Assembly (NCBI GenBank): GCA_030540435.1 | Contig: JAUNWG010000020.1 | Coordinates: forward strand, 1-32,354 | DNA from: Eubacteriales bacterium | Lineage (GTDB): Bacteria > Bacillota > Clostridia > Oscillospirales > Butyricicoccaceae | Direction of reading: 5' to 3' | DNA: 32,354 bases | In this document: positions 15,429-22,661 of the stretch, piece after piece | Numbering within the stretch: the stretch's first letter is position 1 | Layout of the letters: every line of letters starts with the position of its first letter | Notes under the pieces: model-generated | Told to the model about the DNA's origin: nothing | The model's database searches: none | What the model saw: the letters and a program-made list of their open reading frames with translations, nothing else | Position numbers and translations under genes: made by a program

Positions 15429-16706
15429 ATGCAAGTGGTAGATACCTTTGGCCGCTATGTTGAAAAATTCAGTGAAGATACGCCAAAACGGGCGCGCTGG
15501 CTGCTGAAAACCGGCTGGCAGGTACAGAAGCTCCGGCAAAAGGCGACAACAAATAAGTATTTGATCCCGGCTGACCGTTATCTGTCAAAGCTGATGATGG
15601 ATACCATGATTGCACCGTTGCAGAAGCCGGAAGATTCTGCCATTACCAGTATTTTTACCCCGTGCGAAATGTTGCATGAGGTTGGTTTGCATCCATATAA
15701 TGTGGAAGGGTTTTCCTGCTATCTGTCGGGTTCCCATGCTGAGCGCTCCTGCATTCAGCAGGCGGAAAATAGCGGCCTGTCTGAGACGCTGTGCAGCTAT
15801 CATAAGACCTTTATCGGCGCCGCGGAAAAGGGATTGCTGCCCAAGCCGAGATGCATTGTTTACACGAATCTGGCCTGCGATGCAAATTTGGTTACCTTCC
15901 GCCGCCTTGCGGAGCTGTTTGAGGTTCCGATTTTTTCGATTGATGTTCCGATGCAACAGAATGAGGATAACATTGCTTATGTAGCGGACCAGTTGCGTGC
16001 ATTGGCAGCATTTTTGCAGGAGCAGACAGGAAAAGAGATTTCGGAGGATGCACTGAAAAAGCGTGTGGAATGCTCCATACAGACAATAAAAAACTATGAG
16101 GTATTCCAGCACCGCCGTGCGTCAAAATATATCCCGGCAGATTTGGTCAGTCCGTTATATGCCGGTATGACAGGCAATCTCTTGCTTGGTACGGAGGAAG
16201 AGCGCAGATATACACAGATGTTGCTGCATGATGTGGAAAAAGCGCCTGCGGCAAAGGGCAAACGGATATACTGGATGCATACGATTCCGTATTGGTCCGA
16301 TGCTGTGGCAGATGTGCTCCGTTTTAGTGAAGAAGCGCAGATCGTCGGCTGTGAGCTGGCGCAGGCGTATCCGCATGATTTTCCATATGATCCGGACAAG
16401 CCGTTTGAAGCGATGGCGGCGAGAATGGTTTATCACTATATGAATGGCAACATTCTCCGCCGTATTGAAGCAGGTATCCGCCATGCAAAGGATGCCAATG
16501 CGGATGGAGTTGTCTGGTTTGCACATTGGGGCTGTAAACATACACTGGGCGGCGCACAGCTGGCAAAGAAAAAATTTGAGGAGGCTGGTATTCCGCTGCT
16601 GATTCTGGATGGCGATGGCTGTGACCGCAGCCATGGCGGTGAAGGGCAGACGGCAACACGCCTTGGCGCATTCCTTGAAATGTTGGGAGGTGCGGAGCAT
16701 GAATAA
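15429..16706 (+). CDS. 2-hydroxyacyl-CoA dehydratase-like subunit (HgdB/FldB/DCCP family)
   Basis: A 425-residue member of the HGD-D family (PF06050-type): Fe-S proteins that either eliminate water from 2-hydroxyacyl-CoA by ketyl-radical chemistry or, as double-cubane proteins, reduce small substrates. Visible features are the FTPCEMLHEVG motif (C79), the following FSCYLSGSH and C108, the C142-x7-C150 pair (RCIVYTNLACDAN), and the C-terminal WFAHWGCKHTLGGAQL. Several cysteines are available for a cluster, but which ones bind iron cannot be decided by eye. No CoA-transferase or acyl-CoA dehydrogenase gene is adjacent, so an amino-acid fermentation role (as in HgdAB, FldBC, HadBC) is not shown by context. 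It overlaps the next gene by 8 nt. Confidence 0.85.
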   Translation: MQVVDTFGRYVEKFSEDTPKRARWLLKTGWQVQKLRQKATTNKYLIPADRYLSKLMMDTMIAPLQKPEDSAITSIFTPCEMLHEVGLHPYNVEGFSCYLSGSHAERSCIQQAENSGLSETLCSYHKTFIGAAEKGLLPKPRCIVYTNLACDANLVTFRRLAELFEVPIFSIDVPMQQNEDNIAYVADQLRALAAFLQEQTGKEISEDALKKRVECSIQTIKNYEVFQHRRASKYIPADLVSPLYAGMTGNLLLGTEEERRYTQMLLHDVEKAPAAKGKRIYWMHTIPYWSDAVADVLRFSEEAQIVGCELAQAYPHDFPYDPDKPFEAMAARMVYHYMNGNILRRIEAGIRHAKDANADGVVWFAHWGCKHTLGGAQLAKKKFEEAGIPLLILDGDGCDRSHGGEGQTATRLGAFLEMLGGAEHE

Positions 16707-18357
16707 GACATATTATGTGTGTAAATATACGCCGATTGAACTGTTACAGGCATTTGGCGGCGAATGTGAAAATCTGAACGCGATGCCGGAGGGCTTTGAA
16801 CTGGCGGACCAGATCGCGCACCCGAATATTTGTGGCTTTGGCAAGGCGCTGTTGGAAGCAGTTATGAACGGTGAAGTCAAGGAGCTGGTACTGGTCAACT
16901 GCTGTGATACTATCCGCAGTGTATATGATGTATTGTATGCCAGCGGCAAGCTGGATTTTCTGTACATCATTGATATGCTGCACTGCGGCGATGCCTGCAG
17001 CCGGGAGCGCACAGCTGTCCAGCTCAAGGGTTTGGCACGTGCGTATGGCTCATATAAGGGAAAGGCATTCGATGAGACAAAATTCCGGGCAGCATTTGTC
17101 CCACCGGAGCGGGTAAAAGGGCCGCATCTGTCCGTGCTCGGCGCGCGTATGGGTACAGAGCTGTTTGATATGGTACAGGAGGCAATGCCGCTGCCGGTAG
17201 AAAATGACAGCTGTGTACACAACCGCTCGGTTGGCACAGTACCGCCGCCGGAAGGTCTGGATTTTAACGAGCTGATGGACTGGTATGCAGGCGAGCTGCT
17301 GCGACAGGTGCCGTGTATGCGCATGATGGATAACACCGGCAGAAAACAGCTGTACAATGACCCGGATTTGAAGGGCATTATCTATCATACGGTTAAGTTC
17401 TGTGACTTTTACAGTTTTGAATATGCAGATATCAAGCAGCACGCAAATTTGCCGCTGCTGAAAATTGAATCGGATTACACCGTACAGAGCAGCGGGCAGC
17501 TGCTGACGCGTCTGGAGGCATTTGCGGAGAGCATTGACCCGGCGCAGTATGAAGGAAAGGAAAAGAAGATGGGCAAGGGTTATTTTGCTGGCATCGACAG
17601 CGGCTCGACCAGCACGGATGTTGTCATTCTGAATAAGAACAAAGAAATTGTAACAGGAATCATCCTGCCGACCGGCGCAGGCGCGGCGATAGGTGCAGAG
17701 CGTGCGTTGGAAGAGGCACTCAAGGATGCAAAGCTCCAGCGCGAGGATATTGATGCGCTGGTTACGACCGGCTATGGACGCGGCGCGATCCAAGACGGTG
17801 ATAAGAGTATCACAGAGATCACCTGCCATGCCCGCGGCGCACATTATCTTGACCCGCAGGTGCGCACAGTAGTCGATATCGGTGGACAGGACAGCAAGGT
17901 CATTCGTATGGATGAAAACGGCGCAGTCGTTAATTTTGTTATGAACGACAAGTGTGCCGCCGGTACCGGACGTTTCCTTGAAATGATGGCCCGTACAATG
18001 GAAATGAGCCTCGACAAAATGAGCGTTACCGGTCTGCATTATGAGGAAGATATCACGATTTCCAGCATGTGCACTGTGTTCGCAGAGTCTGAGGTTGTTT
18101 CCTTGATCGCGCAGAACAAGGCGACGGATGATATTGTGCATGGCTTGAACAAGGCAGTTGCATCCAAGACCGCTTCGCTGGCGAAGCGTGTCGGTGGTGA
18201 AGAAAAGTATATGATGACTGGCGGTGTTTCCAAAAATAAGGGTCTGGTCAAGACACTGGAAGAAAAGCTGGGCGCTGAGCTGGTAATCAGCGACAAGGCG
18301 CAGCTCTGCGGTGCGCTGGGTGCGGCGCTGTTTGCAGCTGATATGGTAACGGAGTGA
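16699..18357 (+). CDS. Fusion: 2-hydroxyacyl-CoA dehydratase-like domain plus ATP-dependent activase
   Basis: A 552-residue two-part protein. Residues 1-285 resemble an HGD-D dehydratase subunit (C68-C69 in VLVNCCDTIRSVYDV, C96, C100), probably partner of the preceding protein. Residues 292-552 form the BadF/BadG/HgdC-type activase of the ASKHA fold: FAGIDSGSTSTD (phosphate 1), VDIGGQDSK (phosphate 2), MTGGVSKNKG (adenosine motif), and the [4Fe-4S] cysteines C419 (NDKCAAGTG) and C458 (SSMCTVFAESE). The activase drives one electron into the dehydratase at the cost of ATP. It is normally a separate homodimeric protein. ATG 16699 has GGGAGG 8 nt upstream and overlaps the previous gene by 8 nt; an in-frame ATG at 16609 lies deep in that gene and is rejected. 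An internal ATG at 17569 could also be used. Confidence 0.87.
   Translation: MNKTYYVCKYTPIELLQAFGGECENLNAMPEGFELADQIAHPNICGFGKALLEAVMNGEVKELVLVNCCDTIRSVYDVLYASGKLDFLYIIDMLHCGDACSRERTAVQLKGLARAYGSYKGKAFDETKFRAAFVPPERVKGPHLSVLGARMGTELFDMVQEAMPLPVENDSCVHNRSVGTVPPPEGLDFNELMDWYAGELLRQVPCMRMMDNTGRKQLYNDPDLKGIIYHTVKFCDFYSFEYADIKQHANLPLLKIESDYTVQSSGQLLTRLEAFAESIDPAQYEGKEKKMGKGYFAGIDSGSTSTDVVILNKNKEIVTGIILPTGAGAAIGAERALEEALKDAKLQREDIDALVTTGYGRGAIQDGDKSITEITCHARGAHYLDPQVRTVVDIGGQDSKVIRMDENGAVVNFVMNDKCAAGTGRFLEMMARTMEMSLDKMSVTGLHYEEDITISSMCTVFAESEVVSLIAQNKATDDIVHGLNKAVASKTASLAKRVGGEEKYMMTGGVSKNKGLVKTLEEKLGAELVISDKAQLCGALGAALFAADMVTE
17552..17571 (+). promoter_or_regulatory. Possible internal ribosome site at the activase junction
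   Basis: AAGGAAAGGA at 17552-17561 is about 8 nt before an in-frame ATG at 17569-17571, exactly where the activase domain begins (MGKGYFAGIDSGSTSTD). A free activase could be made from it in addition to the fusion. Confidence 0.4.
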
Positions 18358-18362
18358 TTGTG

Positions 18363-18914
18363 ATGGGGCATTTATATTTTGTCCGGCATGGGCAGACTGT
18401 TTGGAATGTAGAAAACAAGATCTGTGGCGCGACCGATATTGAACTGACAGCGCATGGACACCAGCAGGCGATCGAAACCGGGCGGGAGATCGTAAAGCAG
18501 GGATTACAGATTGATGAGATTCTGTATTCCCCATTGATCCGCGCTGCGGATACGGCGCGGCACATTTCGGAAATCACAGGAATCCCGGCGCATGCTGAGC
18601 CGCGGCTGATCGAACAGTGCTTTGGAAAATATGAATCCACTCCACGTGACGGTGCGCAATTCCGCGAGGCAAAAATGCATTTTGCTGATCGGTATGACGG
18701 CGGTGAATCCATGCTGCATCTGGCACAGCGGATCTATAATCTGCTGGATGATCTGCGGGCGGCATCTGCGGATAAAACCTATCTGCTTGTTGCGCACAAT
18801 GGAATCTCCCGTGTGGTGCAGTCTTATTTTACGGATATGACTAACGAGGAATATGCGAACTTTGGGATCAAAAATTGCGAGATCAGACGATATGATTTTC
18901 CAGACACGCTTTAA
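18363..18914 (+). CDS. Histidine phosphatase family protein (phosphoglycerate mutase-like)
   Basis: A 183-residue member of histidine phosphatase branch 1. The phospho-accepting H9 is in FVRHGQTVWN, the family R/H pair in SPLIRAADTARH, and the second histidine in LLVAHNGISRV. Such small members dephosphorylate varied metabolites; I cannot assign one, and true 2,3-bisphosphoglycerate-dependent mutases are longer. A GTG at 18354 overlaps the previous stop codon, but GGAG at 18351-18354 is correctly spaced for ATG 18363. It is the last gene of the dehydratase operon, 5 nt after the fusion gene, which suggests a shared but unknown pathway. Confidence 0.85.
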   Translation: MGHLYFVRHGQTVWNVENKICGATDIELTAHGHQQAIETGREIVKQGLQIDEILYSPLIRAADTARHISEITGIPAHAEPRLIEQCFGKYESTPRDGAQFREAKMHFADRYDGGESMLHLAQRIYNLLDDLRAASADKTYLLVAHNGISRVVQSYFTDMTNEEYANFGIKNCEIRRYDFPDTL

Positions 18915-18922
18915 ATATGTGT

Positions 18923-18965
18923 AAAAAAGTGCTGAGACCGAATCAAATGGTTTCAGCACTTTTTA
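18923..18965. terminator. Bidirectional terminator between the phosphatase and the AEC carrier
   Basis: AAAAGTGCTGAGACC (from about 18925) pairs with GGTTTCAGCACTTTT (from 18949) around a 9-nt loop, with an A-run on the left and a T-run on the right. It can end both converging transcripts. Confidence 0.85.
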
Positions 18966-18976
18966 TATATCTATTG

Positions 18977-19984
18977 TTACAACATGCCGACGGAGCGGAA
19001 CAGCACGGCCAGAAAGAAAATTGTGAACATACTGAGCAGGGAGTTCCATACGACGATCTGTCCGGCAAGGACGTCATCTGCGTGCATTTCTGATGCCATA
19101 ACGGCACTGGAGACAGCAACAGGGGAGCCATATGCTGCGATCATGATACCAATTGTGGCAGGTCCCAGCTCAAGCAGCCCGAAATGGGAAGCGGCAAATG
19201 CCATACTGAAGCCGAGAATCGGCGCCAAAATCAGGCGCATCAATACCGCTGCGGTCAGCTGTTTGCGGATACCGTGTACATCGGAAAAATTAAACTGTCC
19301 ACCCAGCATGATTAAACACAGTGGTGTACCGAGGCGGGCAAGATATTGCAGTGTGGTGTATAGCCACGGCAGCGTTCCGGAAATCGAAAAGACAAGCGTG
19401 CCATCCGCTGCGACCGGAATGAATTCACGGATGACAAGTACGATCACACCGGCGGATAACCCCTGAATCAGCGGATTACGTACCAGATTTTTGAGAATTT
19501 TACGCGGCGAAAAGGCTGCATCATCGGAATAAATCGTCAGTGCCAAAACGGATACCACATTAAAATAAATGACCGTAGGAGCCTGCATCGCGGCAGCGGC
19601 AGCTCTTCCAGCCGAGCCAACCAGCCCCTCTACCAGAGGAAGACCGATAATAGCAAAATTAGATCGGAAGCCCGCTTGAATCAGCACACCTTTCTGGTTG
19701 CGTGCATTGGTGAGGAGATTGGCGAGGATGATGCTCACAAGCGTGATAATCATTAGGCTGATGAGCAGATAGACAGCCAGCCGCACATCGATTTCCCAGA
19801 TACTATCCAGCGTATACAGGTTGACAAACATCAGTGCAGGAAAGCTGTAATGGAATGCAAAGCGGTTGGCGAGCTTGAAAAACTGTGGAGAAAACACCTG
19901 TTTTACTCGCAGCAGATAGCCGAGCAGGACCAGCAGCAGGATCGGCGCGATTGCATTGAATGCATAAGAAAAAATCGAAAGCAT
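18977..19984 (-). CDS. AEC-family (auxin efflux carrier-like) membrane transporter
   Basis: A 335-residue integral membrane protein with about ten hydrophobic segments in two halves, as in the bile/arsenite/auxin efflux carrier superfamily (Mem_trans). Visible signatures are the first helix IFSYAFNAIAPILLLVLLGY, the half-site GFRSNFAIIGLPLVEGL and, in the second half, IAAYGSPVAVSSAVMASEM. Bacterial members carry malate or other organic acids, but no substrate can be read here. ATG 19984 is preferred; an upstream GTG at 20032 lies ahead of the predicted transcription start (-10 TATACT at 20029-20024). The GAGGAG before 19984 is 16 nt away, which is long, so translation may be weak. It is a single-gene unit on the minus strand. 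Confidence 0.85.
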   Translation of the reverse strand: MLSIFSYAFNAIAPILLLVLLGYLLRVKQVFSPQFFKLANRFAFHYSFPALMFVNLYTLDSIWEIDVRLAVYLLISLMIITLVSIILANLLTNARNQKGVLIQAGFRSNFAIIGLPLVEGLVGSAGRAAAAAMQAPTVIYFNVVSVLALTIYSDDAAFSPRKILKNLVRNPLIQGLSAGVIVLVIREFIPVAADGTLVFSISGTLPWLYTTLQYLARLGTPLCLIMLGGQFNFSDVHGIRKQLTAAVLMRLILAPILGFSMAFAASHFGLLELGPATIGIMIAAYGSPVAVSSAVMASEMHADDVLAGQIVVWNSLLSMFTIFFLAVLFRSVGML

Positions 19985-20084
19985 AGGGGAATTTTTGATG
20001 CTCCTCTGAAGAAATTTAAATCCAGTATACACCGTTTGGCTGTACTATTCCAGCTTTTATATGGTATTTTATGTGAAAAACATG

Positions 20085-20114
20085 AAAAAGCCGTCCGCAG
20101 TGACAGCGGACGGC
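20085..20114 (-). terminator. Terminator of the 320-residue unknown gene
   Basis: GCCGTCCGC at 20090-20098 pairs perfectly with GCGGACGGC at 20106-20114. The A-run at 20085-20089 gives T5 after the stem on the minus strand, 27 nt past the stop of the gene. Confidence 0.85.
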
Positions 20115-20141
20115 TGATGATATCATTTGAGGGCAGGAGAA

Positions 20142-21104
20142 TTAGTCAGCAGCGTGCTCGATAAATTCCTTATACTTCGGATATGCACGCTCAGTAAATT
20201 CAAATACGGCCATCTGCAGCAGCTTCTCAACGAAGGAGTTGCGGATCTCCATATCCATGATGTAATCAATATTATCGGCGCCAACAGAGTAGTTGGTGGT
20301 GATGTATTCCTGCCACGGCGCATACTTGGACAGCTGCGGATCGTCGGCAACACTTTCGCCTGCCAGAATCTTCTTTGCCAGAAGTTTGCAGTCATGCTGC
20401 TGATGCTTGTCCAGAATAGCAAAACCGATCTTACCCATAGGGCCGAACGAATTCGGGAACAGAATGGAAGAGGTCGGACGGATCTGTGCATTGGCCGGTT
20501 CGCCGCACATGATCAGCTTGATCTGATACTTTTCTCCGGCACGAAGTGCAAGGATAGTAGCAGAATTGCCTTCTGCATATGCTTCCCAGTTTTTCGTGAT
20601 CTTAGCAACCAGCTCCGTCAGCTGTTCACGGTTTGCAGAGGTAAGGCGCAGAGTCGGAAGCGGCCAGGTAATGCCCATTACTTCTACGTCCGGGAATGCT
20701 TCATAGGAAAGCGGGGTTTCGTCAGCTGCGATCTGCAGTGCATAATCGCCCGGTTTTTCCACATGGCTCAGGAACTTGTGTGCGCCAATTCCATACAGGT
20801 CAACAGTTTCCGGATCGTAAAGAACGAAATTATCCGGTTTCAGATCGAGGAAATCCAGCAGGTACGGAACAGCAGTAGCAGGTCCTTCAATTGCATCTCT
20901 GTCAGCCTGTCCAACGGAGCAGAAATCCGGACACTGGCGGATCGGCATGCTTTTCACGATCCATTTCTCACCCTGAAGGGTAACCGTGCTTTCCTCATAC
21001 GGATAAGCAGCGCACTCCTCAGCGCTCATGCGGTACCAAATTGGCAGCTTGTTATATAAGCTGGAAATTTTCTTGTGATTTGCCAGATAATACAGTTCAG
21101 CCAT
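20142..21104 (-). CDS. Conserved-looking protein of unknown function, 320 residues
   Basis: I do not recognise this protein. It is a soluble, acidic, 320-residue sequence with no signal peptide, membrane helix or nucleotide-binding loop. Features that stand out are CPDFCSVGQADRDAIEGPAT near residue 58 (two cysteines close together), a long hydrophilic middle, GEPANAQIRPTSSILFPNSFGPMGKIGF around 215-242, and an aromatic C-terminus (EFTERAYPKYKEFIEH). Codon use matches the neighbours, and it has a consensus promoter, a good ribosome site and a perfect terminator, so it is a real and probably well-expressed gene. ATG 21104 has GGAG 9 nt upstream; the ATG at 21119 has none. It is transcribed alone. 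Confidence 0.8.
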   Translation of the reverse strand: MAELYYLANHKKISSLYNKLPIWYRMSAEECAAYPYEESTVTLQGEKWIVKSMPIRQCPDFCSVGQADRDAIEGPATAVPYLLDFLDLKPDNFVLYDPETVDLYGIGAHKFLSHVEKPGDYALQIAADETPLSYEAFPDVEVMGITWPLPTLRLTSANREQLTELVAKITKNWEAYAEGNSATILALRAGEKYQIKLIMCGEPANAQIRPTSSILFPNSFGPMGKIGFAILDKHQQHDCKLLAKKILAGESVADDPQLSKYAPWQEYITTNYSVGADNIDYIMDMEIRNSFVEKLLQMAVFEFTERAYPKYKEFIEHAAD

Positions 21105-21169
21105 AATCTCAATCTCCATTCGTCTATAGTATTTGTGAAGGTGGTCTATACCTCTGCGTATATGAATTT

Positions 21170-21198
21170 AGTATACAGTTTAAAAGATTGTTTGTCAA
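21170..21198 (-). promoter_or_regulatory. Consensus promoter of the 320-residue unknown gene
   Basis: On the minus strand TTGACA (21198 to 21193), 17-bp spacer, TATACT (21175 to 21170). It would give a leader of about 60 nt. The stretch from 21200 to 21420, between this promoter and the blaI promoter, is A+T-rich; I see no gene or clear signal in it. Confidence 0.85.
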
Positions 21199-21421
21199 TA
21201 AGTAATAAAAAAATAGTAAAGAAAATTCAAAAAAAGGAAACTTGCACAAAAAAATTCATACGAAAATGCAACTCTTGGGTAAATTGTGATTGATGTTGGT
21301 TTGAGAGGGAAGACTTTCCTGAACATGGTTAAAGGACAAAATACAGATGGGAATGTCCCAAAAGTATAAGAAAATACATGTCGGGTATTTTAGGCTGTAT
21401 CAAAAAAGTGTGAAAAAGCTA

Positions 21422-21478
21422 TTGACAAAAATATTCGACAAATGTAGAATGTAAATATTACATTCGACAATTGTTAAA
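21422..21478 (+). promoter_or_regulatory. Promoter of the BlaI-type gene with overlapping operators
   Basis: TTGACA at 21422-21427 and TAGAAT at 21445-21450 with 17 bp between. Three inverted repeats lie over and after the -10: TTCGACAAATGTAGAA at 21434-21449 (near-perfect), GAATGTAAATATTACATTC at 21447-21465 (perfect 8-3-8), and TTCGACAATTGTTAAA at 21463-21478. The ACA-n2-TGT core resembles BlaI/MecI boxes. Autorepression is expected. Confidence 0.85.
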
Positions 21479-21493
21479 TATGGAGGCGATGCT

Positions 21494-21859
21494 ATGAAAA
21501 GATTACCGGACAGTGAGCTTGAGATCATGCTGGTCATATGGGAGGCGGAGGGCAGCGTAACATCCGACTACATTCTGGAACGCATCAACAGGGACTGGAC
21601 AAAAACCACGCTTTTGAACCTTTTGTCCCGTTTGTGCGGACGGGGATTTCTGGCATGCAGCAAGGAGGGGCGTCATAATATCTATACTCCGCTTGTAGAG
21701 AAAGAGGCATACTTACAGGCTGAAAGCCGCAGTTTTTTGAAAAGAATGTATCATAATTCGCTTACAAAACTGGTTATGTCTCTTTATGATGGAAAAAGTA
21801 TTTCTAAGGATGATTTGGCGGAGCTAAAGGAATTTATTGAGGAGGCAGAGGATGATTGA
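21494..21859 (+). CDS. BlaI/MecI/CopY-family transcriptional repressor
   Basis: A 121-residue winged-helix repressor. Residues 1-75 form the DNA-binding domain (LPDSELEIMLVIWEAEGSVT, the recognition helix WTKTTLLNLLSRLCGRGFL, and the wing), and the rest is the helical dimerisation part that is cleaved by the partner protease in the BlaR1/BlaI system. The recognition helix is TKTTLLNLLSRL, where BlaI usually has a TVxTLLxRLxxKG-like sequence, so the family call is firm. GGAGGCG lies 8 nt before the ATG. Operators over its promoter suggest autoregulation. The M56 protease gene starts inside its last codons. Confidence 0.92.
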   Translation: MKRLPDSELEIMLVIWEAEGSVTSDYILERINRDWTKTTLLNLLSRLCGRGFLACSKEGRHNIYTPLVEKEAYLQAESRSFLKRMYHNSLTKLVMSLYDGKSISKDDLAELKEFIEEAEDD

Positions 21860-22661
21860 TATACTTTTGGTTTCCCTTGCCGTGTCAGTGATTATTGTGT
21901 GCATGCTTCTCCTGTCTCCGCTGTTCAACCGGCGGTACAGCGCGGGCTGGCGGCGCTTTGTGTGGCTGATACTAGCTGTGCGGTTGTGTATCCCGATTCG
22001 GTTTGAACTGCCGTCTGCGCCCGTGCATATCCCGGTCAGGAACAGCGTGGTCGTACTGCCGACTGCCGATGCGCCGATAGAAATTGTTTCAGAAACAGAA
22101 GCTGCGCCCAATCCGGCACAGGAGGCGCAGATCGCAGATGAGAGCACCCAGACGCAGGATCAGAACAACGATGCGGCAACATCAATCAAGCTGGAAAACA
22201 TTATTTTTGCAATATGGGCAGCGGGCGCTGTGCTGTTCTTAGGCGTGCATTTTGGCAGCTATATCCTATTCAAACTGCGGGTACGACCGTATTGCAGACG
22301 GATCGAAACGAATATTTATCGGTGCAATCGGATTGAACACCCAATGATGATTGGCTTTTTCCGACCGACGATATTGCTGCCGGAAACCGATTATTCTGAC
22401 GCGGAATTGGATGTGATTTTGACACACGAGATGACACATTTTCAGCGGCATGATACATGGTACAAACTGGTGCTTTTGATTGCGAATGCGATGCATTGGT
22501 TCAATCCTCTGGTATATGTGATGGCGAATTGTGCAGACCGCGATCTGGAATATTCCTGCGATGACATTGTTGTGCGCGATAAGGACGCGACATTCAGAAA
22601 GCAATATTCCATGGTGATTTTAAAGACGATGGGAGGCAGACAAAATGACGAATTATGTTAA
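21852..22661 (+). CDS. M56-family metalloprotease (BlaR1/MecR1-like), probably N-terminal half of a split receptor
   Basis: A membrane zinc protease that in BlaR1/MecR1 receives a signal and inactivates the BlaI-type repressor. The 269-residue frame has an N-terminal membrane helix (residues 3-21), further hydrophobic segments at about 36-46 and 116-140, and the M56 core with HEMTH (H192, E193, H196) and the third ligand E233 in RDLEYSCDD. Full-length receptors continue into a further membrane helix and an outer sensor domain; here translation stops after TMGGRQNDELC. The missing part is encoded in the next frame, starting at 22645, which overlaps by 17 nt. ATG 21852 has GGAGG 6 nt upstream and overlaps the repressor gene by 8 nt. 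Confidence 0.85.
   Translation: MIDILLVSLAVSVIIVCMLLLSPLFNRRYSAGWRRFVWLILAVRLCIPIRFELPSAPVHIPVRNSVVVLPTADAPIEIVSETEAAPNPAQEAQIADESTQTQDQNNDAATSIKLENIIFAIWAAGAVLFLGVHFGSYILFKLRVRPYCRRIETNIYRCNRIEHPMMIGFFRPTILLPETDYSDAELDVILTHEMTHFQRHDTWYKLVLLIANAMHWFNPLVYVMANCADRDLEYSCDDIVVRDKDATFRKQYSMVILKTMGGRQNDELC

Noticed and set aside
17050-18534. 494-codon open frame on the minus strand opposite the activase fusion
   Set aside because: The forward gene has all activase motifs; the reverse frame runs over the gene junction and shows no domain.
20127-21059. 310-codon plus-strand frame opposite the unknown 320-residue gene
   Set aside because: I considered it because the minus gene is unknown too. The minus gene has a consensus promoter, a ribosome site and a correctly oriented terminator; the plus frame has none of these.
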